Made by a program: the position numbers and the translations under genes
The notes under the pieces: generated by a model
The model's input: only the letters and a program-made list of their open reading frames with translations
What the model was told of the DNA's origin: nothing
Databases searched by the model: none
Assembly: GCA_964403465.1 (NCBI GenBank)
Contig: CAYOFY010000057.1
Span: forward strand, 1 to 10,416
From: JAFGKM01 sp964403465
GTDB lineage: Bacteria; Ratteibacteria; UBA8468; B48-G9; JAFGKM01
Reading direction: 5' to 3'
Length of the DNA: 10,416 nt
In this document: piece by piece, positions 5,155 to 10,416 of the stretch
Layout of the letters: each line of letters opens with the position of its first letter
Position numbering within the stretch: the first letter of the stretch is position 1

Positions 5155-7947
5155 TCAAATAACCAGTATCTCTATCCCTCCTATGCCGTAATCAAAAAGC
5201 GACAATTCTTCCCTGACCTGTTCTTCGTGTTCAAACGCGGCCGAGCTCACATAGCGATTATCCTCTCCTTCTCTCTCGTGGAGGGGGCCCCATGAATTCT
5301 GAAGGGATGAGACCAGTTCAAGTTCCAGAGAGTTCTTCTTTCTCCCCCTGGCAAACCGCGTTATCTCAAGCATATACGGACTCCATAATATATTGCCCGC
5401 CTCCCTGCCGTTTATCCTTGCCTTAAAAAGGATTCCGGACGGTTTCAGTATCCTGAGAAATGCCCTTTTTCTGCCTTCGGGTATATCAAACTCCGATTTG
5501 TAAACCATCCTCCCGCTGTAAAAAGGATATCCCTGATTCACCCACGAACCTGCCGTCAGTTTCTTTTTTTCCCTGATAATCCTGCCTTCGTATGGACCTG
5601 CCAGTTTCACGCCGAAGTCACCCACAACATAGGCGGCTTCAACCTCGGTAAGGAAATCATAACCGACACTGAAATCAACGATATTCGCGCCTCTCCTGAC
5701 AAGGTTGGTTATCTCCACCATTCTGAAACTCCTGTCCCAGTGCCATCCCAACTCTTTTTCATCATCCCATGTAATCTCTCTGCCGTTGACAGAAACTCTG
5801 CCTTTCTGCATATCTTCAATGACAAGATAGCTCTTCGGCCTGTTTGTATCACTCAGGAATTTATATCTCAACACGATATTTCCTCCCCTGCCTTCAAATA
5901 TCTTCTTCCTCAGGGCCACCCACGGCTGCCATTGAAGGGCATCTTCCGTCTTGAAATGTTCCGCTATCTTTTTCCTGACCCTCCATTCAGGCTCTTCCCT
6001 TTCAAAATTCTCTCCGTCGTACGAGACGCTTATCCTGTCAATCACGAGCACGTTTCTGTCCTTCCTCTGGAACTCAAAAATGTTCGGCAGGGATATAACT
6101 TCTGCGGATTTCAGGTCCGGGCTTGTTTCTTCTTTCACCGCAATTTCCTTGACTGCAGGAGAGAGCGTCAGAAGAATCGAACCTGCGGGCGGGAGAGTGA
6201 AAAGATATCTCAAGCCATCCCTGGTTCTTTCGGCATCCGCGCGGCAGACGCCTCCGCCAACCGCGTCCCACCTGAGAAGCTTTCTGCTTCCCGGGTTTTT
6301 GAGAGTCAGGACGTATTCTCTGGTATCCTCCCTGTCCGCATTGACGATAAAAAATATCTCCTCCCTGCCGTCAATCCTGTGCTGAACGTATGTCTTCGTG
6401 AAAACCTCTCCNNNNNNNNNNNNNNNNNNNNNNNNNNNNNNNNNNNNNNNNNNNNNNNNNNNNNNNNNNNNNNNNNNNNNNNNNNNNNNNNNNNNNNNNN
6501 NNNNNNNNNNNTCTTTCATGTCATTGTCCGGGATGTCAGGAGAGATGCGGGTGGAAACAACCCCTATTCTTGCTCCGGCTATTGCACTTTCAATGGAATG
6601 AAGGAGAAGTATCCTGACATCAGGCATGCCGGACGTTAGAGCGTAAGAAATGCGCGTGAAGTAGTTATTAAGAACCGGCAGTTCACTCCAGTATGTCTGC
6701 TGATAGTTCCATACCGGCGGATAATCGCGTTTTCTCCTGCCTTTCGCTGAGTACCACGCAAGGTGCGGACAGAAAAAGTTCGTTCCAAGCACAAGGTCAT
6801 GGTCCCCGAGCCACTTGAAGTTTTCAAATGTGTTGGTATGCCTGCTAACTCCAAAAATTTCGTTCAGGACAGTTTTTCTTCCCAGCTGTCTTGCCGCTGA
6901 AGAGACCTGTTTGCAGGTGAGAAGCGCGGGAATGAATCCATCTATCTGCCTGCAAAGGTGGTCAATGCCCGGAATCTGCTGATACTTGTAATGTGCCATA
7001 ACGCCGCCGCAGTGGCATATTATCTGGGAAGCGAAGCTGTCTTCCGCGTTGTAATGTCCTGTATAGGCGATGTTGTGCTCTTCGCACCAGTCGTATATCG
7101 GTTTGCTGTACGACTCAAGAAACTGTCTCAGGAGTGCCCTGTTCATAAGAAGCCGGATATGCCTGGCTTCCTTCCCGTCGTAGAAGAGATACGGAAGGTC
7201 CTTCCAGAAATCCCTGCCTGTCCATTCTCCGTATTTTTCAGGAATCCCTTCATACCATGGAATTGCCGACCAGTGAGCTATATGCGGCTCATCCGTGAAG
7301 ATACCGGGTATTCTCTTACCGAATTCATTTCCAAGCCGTTTGTAATAGACATCGTGCGTCAACCTTCTGAATTCCCGCATGGCTCCCGGATGAAGCAGGT
7401 TTGCGTACGACTCACCGCTCCACCACGGAATCTTTTCGGCATATTTCCTGACCATGACAAGGCGTTCAGAACCCGGGACTCTATCAATCTCGTTTACGGG
7501 GATAGACCTGAACCGTTCAAGAACCAGACCGTTTCTCTTCTCCAGCACATACGCGTGCCTGATTGAAGAATCTCCATCAAGGGAAGGCAGGGGTTCGCCG
7601 GACACAAGAAGATGCGGACTCATCTTCGTATCCCTGTATTCGTCCTTCATGGCGGCAACCTGCCCTCCGGCATTCCCGCTCGGCCACAGGTCTTCATCGT
7701 AGAGCCACAGATAACCGTCCTTCTTTCGCGCAACCTCAAGCGCGGCCTTCATTGAAGAAAACCATTCCTCGCCGAGATATTCCGTTATGAGACCGGACCT
7801 TGAATGGAAAAAACCTCCGCCGAGACCCGCATCAAGCATATCATCCATCTGTCTTGCAGTCTCTTCCGGAGATATCCTGTCGTTTATCGCCCAGAAAGGG
7901 GTCGGGCGCATTTTTGAAGGCGGTTTACTGAATTTTTTCATATCCAT
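5155..7947 (-). CDS. GH106-like glycoside hydrolase (alpha-L-rhamnosidase-related), interrupted by an assembly gap
   Basis: This is a large multidomain glycosidase of the GH106-related family. The N-terminal TIM-barrel part carries FWAINDR (18-24), FHSRSGLITEYL (47-58), WLYDEDLWPSG (81-91), FTDEPH (217-222), GHYN (297-300) and LNEIFG (361-366). Glu220 and Glu363 are candidate catalytic or metal-binding residues, which is inference. The sequence is lost after residue 478, where 100 N begin. It resumes with two beta-sandwich sugar-binding regions, the last containing INGREAG (845-851), WSPYMLEIT (854-862) and SLQNSWGPLHE (881-891), typical of the GH2/GH106 jelly roll. The C-terminus looks complete. 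There is no signal peptide, so it should act in the cytoplasm on imported glycosides. The ATG has AAGGA 7 bp upstream (7955-7959). Substrate is unproven; rhamnosides are the family precedent. It diverges from a sugar dehydrogenase and an isomerase gene. Confidence 0.82.
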   Translation of the reverse strand: MDMKKFSKPPSKMRPTPFWAINDRISPEETARQMDDMLDAGLGGGFFHSRSGLITEYLGEEWFSSMKAALEVARKKDGYLWLYDEDLWPSGNAGGQVAAMKDEYRDTKMSPHLLVSGEPLPSLDGDSSIRHAYVLEKRNGLVLERFRSIPVNEIDRVPGSERLVMVRKYAEKIPWWSGESYANLLHPGAMREFRRLTHDVYYKRLGNEFGKRIPGIFTDEPHIAHWSAIPWYEGIPEKYGEWTGRDFWKDLPYLFYDGKEARHIRLLMNRALLRQFLESYSKPIYDWCEEHNIAYTGHYNAEDSFASQIICHCGGVMAHYKYQQIPGIDHLCRQIDGFIPALLTCKQVSSAARQLGRKTVLNEIFGVSRHTNTFENFKWLGDHDLVLGTNFFCPHLAWYSAKGRRKRDYPPVWNYQQTYWSELPVLNNYFTRISYALTSGMPDVRILLLHSIESAIAGARIGVVSTRISPDIPDNDMKXXXXXXXXXXXXXXXXXXXXXXXXXXXXXXXXXXGEVFTKTYVQHRIDGREEIFFIVNADREDTREYVLTLKNPGSRKLLRWDAVGGGVCRADAERTRDGLRYLFTLPPAGSILLTLSPAVKEIAVKEETSPDLKSAEVISLPNIFEFQRKDRNVLVIDRISVSYDGENFEREEPEWRVRKKIAEHFKTEDALQWQPWVALRKKIFEGRGGNIVLRYKFLSDTNRPKSYLVIEDMQKGRVSVNGREITWDDEKELGWHWDRSFRMVEITNLVRRGANIVDFSVGYDFLTEVEAAYVVGDFGVKLAGPYEGRIIREKKKLTAGSWVNQGYPFYSGRMVYKSEFDIPEGRKRAFLRILKPSGILFKARINGREAGNILWSPYMLEITRFARGRKKNSLELELVSSLQNSWGPLHEREGEDNRYVSSAAFEHEEQVREELSLFDYGIGGIEILVI
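6412..6511. other. Scaffold gap of 100 N inside the glycosidase gene
   Basis: Exactly 100 N interrupt the coding sequence. A round 100 is a common placeholder for a gap of unknown size. Both flanks happen to read in the same frame. The true missing length, and whether the gene is intact, cannot be told from this window. Confidence 0.98.
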
Positions 7948-7980
7948 TTTGGTTTCCTTTCCCTGCTGAATTACCTCGGG

Positions 7981-8008
7981 GTTATTATGGAAATTTTCTA
8001 ATAATAAC
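7981..8008. promoter_or_regulatory. Palindromic operator candidate over the glycosidase promoter
   Basis: Perfect 8-bp arms GTTATTAT (7981-7988) and ATAATAAC (8001-8008) enclose 12 bp. The right arm covers the minus-strand -10 box (8001-8006), and the centre lies at the predicted start (about 7994). A protein bound here would block glycosidase transcription. It is AT-rich, so chance is not excluded. Confidence 0.45.
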
Positions 8009-8029
8009 TCCCTGCTTTCTCCATGTCAA
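8001..8029 (-). promoter_or_regulatory. Sigma-70-type promoter of the glycosidase gene
   Basis: The minus strand has a perfect TTGACA (8024-8029), a 17-bp spacer and TATTAT (8001-8006), one mismatch from consensus. The predicted start is near 7994, giving a leader of about 47 nt with AAGGA before the ATG at 7947. Confidence 0.7.
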
Positions 8030-8037
8030 AAATTTAT

Positions 8038-8065
8038 TTGATAAAACGATGGAATTTCCTATAAT
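8038..8065 (+). promoter_or_regulatory. Sigma-70-type promoter of the dehydrogenase-isomerase operon
   Basis: TTGATA (8038-8043) and a perfect TATAAT (8060-8065) are spaced by 16 bp. The start would be near 8072, followed by a strong GAGGAGG (8078-8084). The spacer contains the small palindrome GGAATTTCC (8051-8059). This -35 lies only 8 bp from the opposing -35 of the glycosidase promoter, so the two polymerases probably compete or are co-regulated. Confidence 0.7.
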
Positions 8066-8087
8066 AGAATAACATCCGAGGAGGCCA

Positions 8088-9269
8088 ATGATGCCGAAAG
8101 AATTGAGAATAGGGGTGATAGGCGCGGGAGGCAGGGGCGGACTTGCCACCCATGCGCATAAACCGGAAGAAGGAGTGCTTCTTGCCGCTGGCGCGGATAT
8201 AAGCGAGAAAACGCTCGCTCAGTTCAGGGAGAAATACGGACCGGACACTTTCATCACGACCGATTACAGGAGACTGCTTGAGAGACCGGATATAGGGGCC
8301 GTTTTTGTAACAACCCCGGATTTTCTTCACGAAGAACACGCTGTCGCAGCACTGGAAGCAGGCAAGGACGTTTATCTTGAAAAACCCATGGCGATAACCG
8401 TTGAAGGGTGCGACAGGATTCTGGAAACCGCCTTCCGTCTCAAAAGAAAGATATTCGTGGGACATAACATGAGGCATATGGGCTTTGTAAAAAAAATGAA
8501 GAGCCTCATAGACGAGGGACGCATAGGCGAAGTCAAGGCGGGATGGTGCAGGCATTTTGTATCTTACGGTTGCGACGCCTATTTCAAGGACTGGCATGCC
8601 GAACGCAGCAAGTCCACAAGTCTTCTTCTGCAAAAGGGGGCCCATGACATTGATGTTCTTCACTGGCTCTGCAGGGGTTTTTCAAAACGCGTAACGGCCG
8701 TCGGTGGACTGACATTGTACGACAGGATAACAGACAGGCACAGTCCTTCGGAAAGAGGGGATGCAAGCTGGTCTCTTGAAAACTGGCCTCCCCTATCACA
8801 GAGAGGATTGAATCCGGTGATTGACGTTGAGGATATAAGCATGATGCTGATGGAACTGGACAACGGCATTTTCGCATCTTACCAGCAGTGTCATTACACG
8901 CCAGACGCATGGAGAAATTACACCATCATAGGTACGGAAGGCCGCATTGAGAATTTCGGGGATAGCCCGGGAGTAACCTTTGTCCGTCTCTGGAACAGGC
9001 GATACGGCTATAACCCGTGCGGAGACGAGAATCATTTCATACCGCAGGCAGCAGGAGGACACGGCGGAGCTGACCCGAGCATAGTCAGTGAGTTCATAGA
9101 TTATGTCCGTGAGGGAAAAAAGATAACCGTTTCTCCCATTGCGGCGCGTTTCAGCGTGGCGGCAGGATGTTATGCGGCACAATCCCTGCGACACGGAAGC
9201 ATCCCGTACGAGATACCGCCTCTCTCCCGGGAAATAAATGATTATTTCTCGCGTGACGTAATAAAATGA
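8088..9269 (+). CDS. Gfo/Idh/MocA family NAD(P)-dependent sugar oxidoreductase
   Basis: This is a two-domain dehydrogenase that probably oxidises or reduces a sugar or sugar-derived hydroxyl in the cytoplasm. The Rossmann domain starts with the nucleotide loop GAGGRG (12-17) after a beta strand. It also contains TTPDFLH (75-81) and the family EKP (98-100). KGAHDIDVLHW (183-193) sits where the substrate-binding and catalytic His/Asp lie in this fold. The C-terminal domain carries IGTEGRIEN (281-289) and GGHGGADP (323-330). At 393 residues it is a normal length. Two adjacent ATG codons (8088 and 8091) could start it. GAGGAGG (8078-8084) is 3 bp from the first and 6 bp from the second, so 8091 may be the real start. 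It has its own promoter divergent from the glycosidase gene and is coupled to the following gene by an ATGA overlap. Substrate unknown. Confidence 0.9.
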   Translation: MMPKELRIGVIGAGGRGGLATHAHKPEEGVLLAAGADISEKTLAQFREKYGPDTFITTDYRRLLERPDIGAVFVTTPDFLHEEHAVAALEAGKDVYLEKPMAITVEGCDRILETAFRLKRKIFVGHNMRHMGFVKKMKSLIDEGRIGEVKAGWCRHFVSYGCDAYFKDWHAERSKSTSLLLQKGAHDIDVLHWLCRGFSKRVTAVGGLTLYDRITDRHSPSERGDASWSLENWPPLSQRGLNPVIDVEDISMMLMELDNGIFASYQQCHYTPDAWRNYTIIGTEGRIENFGDSPGVTFVRLWNRRYGYNPCGDENHFIPQAAGGHGGADPSIVSEFIDYVREGKKITVSPIAARFSVAAGCYAAQSLRHGSIPYEIPPLSREINDYFSRDVIK

Positions 9270-10416
9270 AAATTAATTATCCGAAAGTCTATCTTGCGAT
9301 AGACAACTGCTTTGCTTCAAAACGCTGGACAGAACCAGCGGAATGGATGCGCATAGTCAGGAAATCCGGGCTCGATTACGTGGAGGCAAGTGCCGATAAC
9401 GAGTGCGACCCGCTGTATATGGACCCGGGCTATCTTGAAGACTGGATTTCGGAGGTGGCACGGGCGGAAAAGGAAAAAGGGGTTTGCGTGGCGAACATAT
9501 ATTCGGGTCACGGCTCATATGCCACGCTCGGTCTCGCGCATGACGACAGGCGTAACCGGGACCGCATCCAGAAACAGTGGCTTGAGCCCATGATCCGCAT
9601 GGCAGGACGCATCAATGCAGGCGTCGGGTTCTTCTGCCATGCCTTCAACCAGAGAACGCTTCTTCACCCCGAAAGGTATCATACCGCGCTTGAAGACCTC
9701 TATTCGCGGCTTTCAGAGATTGCTGTCAGCGCCTGCCGGAACGGGCTTCCGAGAATCGGCGTGGAGCAGATGTACACCCCGCACCAGGTGCCGTGGACAA
9801 TCAGGGGGGCCGAAGAGATGCTGAGACAGGTATACAGCAGAAGCGGCAAGAATTTTTATATAACGATAGATACGGGCCACCAGAGCGGACAGAGACGATT
9901 CCTGCGCCCCGATAAAAGGGAAATAGAGAAAGCGCTCCGTACCCTCAGGAAATCCGGAACTTGCAGGAATCTCTGGCTCGGCAGCGAGAGAGCATACATG
10001 CTCTTCAAGAGCATTGCGGAGGGCACAGGTTCATCCGGGCATGGAGTGGAGGATATCGTTGAAGAGATGAATAAGTACCCTTATCTTTTTGCGGAAGAGG
10101 GAGACGGAGATACCTACGAATGGATTGAGCAGCTCGGATGTTTTTCTCCCATCATACACCTGCAGCAGACCGATGGCAGGAGTTCATCCCACCTTCCTTT
10201 TGACAGGGAAAGTAACAGGAGCGGAATAATAAAGGGGGAGAAGATACTCCGCTCACTGGCAAGATCCTGCAGAAGGAAACATACAGGTATGCCCCCTGTA
10301 TGCGATGAGATATATCTTACGCTGGAGATATTCGCAGGCACCGTGGATTTCCCCTCTGAGATCATGAACAAAATAGAGTCATCGGTGACTTACTGGAGGA
10401 AATTCATCCCCGAGGA
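9266..10416 (+). CDS. Xylose-isomerase-like TIM-barrel sugar (phosphate) isomerase/epimerase, 3'-partial
   Basis: This open reading frame starts at the ATG overlapping the dehydrogenase stop (ATGA) and runs off the window after 383 residues. It belongs to the AP-endonuclease-2/xylose-isomerase-like TIM-barrel superfamily. Conserved-looking segments are LAIDNCFASKRW (10-21), YVEASADNECDPLY (38-51), NIYSGHGSYATLGLAH (77-92), GFFCHAF (121-127), GVEQMYTPHQVPWTI (165-179) and TIDTGHQSG (200-208). Glu167, Asp202, His205, His298 and Glu354 are likely metal or catalytic residues by fold analogy. The overall pattern recalls proteins annotated as EryC-type D-erythrulose-phosphate enzymes of erythritol catabolism. 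That match is from memory, and no other erythritol gene is visible. No Shine-Dalgarno precedes it, so it is probably translationally coupled to the dehydrogenase. It likely acts on the dehydrogenase product or the sugar released by the glycosidase. Confidence 0.82.
   Translation, partial: MKINYPKVYLAIDNCFASKRWTEPAEWMRIVRKSGLDYVEASADNECDPLYMDPGYLEDWISEVARAEKEKGVCVANIYSGHGSYATLGLAHDDRRNRDRIQKQWLEPMIRMAGRINAGVGFFCHAFNQRTLLHPERYHTALEDLYSRLSEIAVSACRNGLPRIGVEQMYTPHQVPWTIRGAEEMLRQVYSRSGKNFYITIDTGHQSGQRRFLRPDKREIEKALRTLRKSGTCRNLWLGSERAYMLFKSIAEGTGSSGHGVEDIVEEMNKYPYLFAEEGDGDTYEWIEQLGCFSPIIHLQQTDGRSSSHLPFDRESNRSGIIKGEKILRSLARSCRRKHTGMPPVCDEIYLTLEIFAGTVDFPSEIMNKIESSVTYWRKFIPE

Noticed and set aside
5740..6639. 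299-residue open frame on the plus strand spanning the gap
   Set aside because: It is antisense to the glycosidase gene and is extended only by the run of N. No motif is visible.
8034..8663. 209-residue open frame on the minus strand
   Set aside because: It is antisense to the dehydrogenase gene and extends into the divergent promoters. No family signature is seen.
1..10416. CRISPR arrays, tRNA or rRNA genes, insertion sequences, prophage, toxin-antitoxin pairs
   Set aside because: No regularly spaced repeats, cloverleaf-like segments, transposase motifs or small paired genes were found when reading both strands.

Overview
The window looks like a piece of a metagenome-derived bacterial genome. 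It has moderate GC, sigma-70-type promoters, short Shine-Dalgarno leaders and a scaffold gap of exactly 100 N. Gene density is high and many genes overlap. The gene mix (Hanks-type kinase, histone-deacetylase-fold hydrolase, PilZ protein, GH106-like glycosidase, Gfo/Idh/MocA dehydrogenase) fits an uncultivated bacterium such as a PVC or Omnitrophota-like lineage. That placement is inference; no rRNA or other taxonomic marker is present.

Region 14-4349 (minus strand) is a tight four-gene operon. In transcription order it holds a soluble Ser/Thr protein kinase, a class II-type HDAC/AcuC-like zinc deacetylase, a cobalamin-domain-less homocysteine S-methyltransferase, and a PriA-like primosomal protein. 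Junctions are 11 bp overlap, 8 bp gap and 14 bp overlap. The PriA homologue keeps its eight zinc cysteines but has lost Walker A, the DEEH box and the GRAGR motif, so it is probably a pseudo-helicase. Region 4350-4454 is a 105-bp divergent promoter region. It serves the kinase operon leftward and, rightward, a PilZ-domain protein (4455-5066) whose GTG start falls about where transcription should begin, suggesting a leaderless mRNA. An 88-bp intergenic stretch with a perfect 9-bp inverted repeat separates the PilZ gene from the convergent glycosidase gene.

Region 5155-10416 is a divergent carbohydrate module. Leftward lies a large cytoplasmic GH106-like glycoside hydrolase, interrupted by the gap. 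Rightward lie a Gfo/Idh/MocA oxidoreductase and, overlapping it by 4 bp, a xylose-isomerase-like TIM-barrel enzyme that runs off the window edge. The 140-bp spacer carries back-to-back sigma-70 promoters. It also has an 8-bp inverted repeat over the glycosidase -10/start region and a motif (ATGGAA-TTT-CTA) repeated once at each promoter, which suggests one local regulator controls both directions. Glycosidase, sugar dehydrogenase and sugar isomerase/epimerase probably act in sequence on an imported glycoside. The substrate is not evident from the sequence.

No tRNA, rRNA, CRISPR array, insertion sequence or phage gene was seen.
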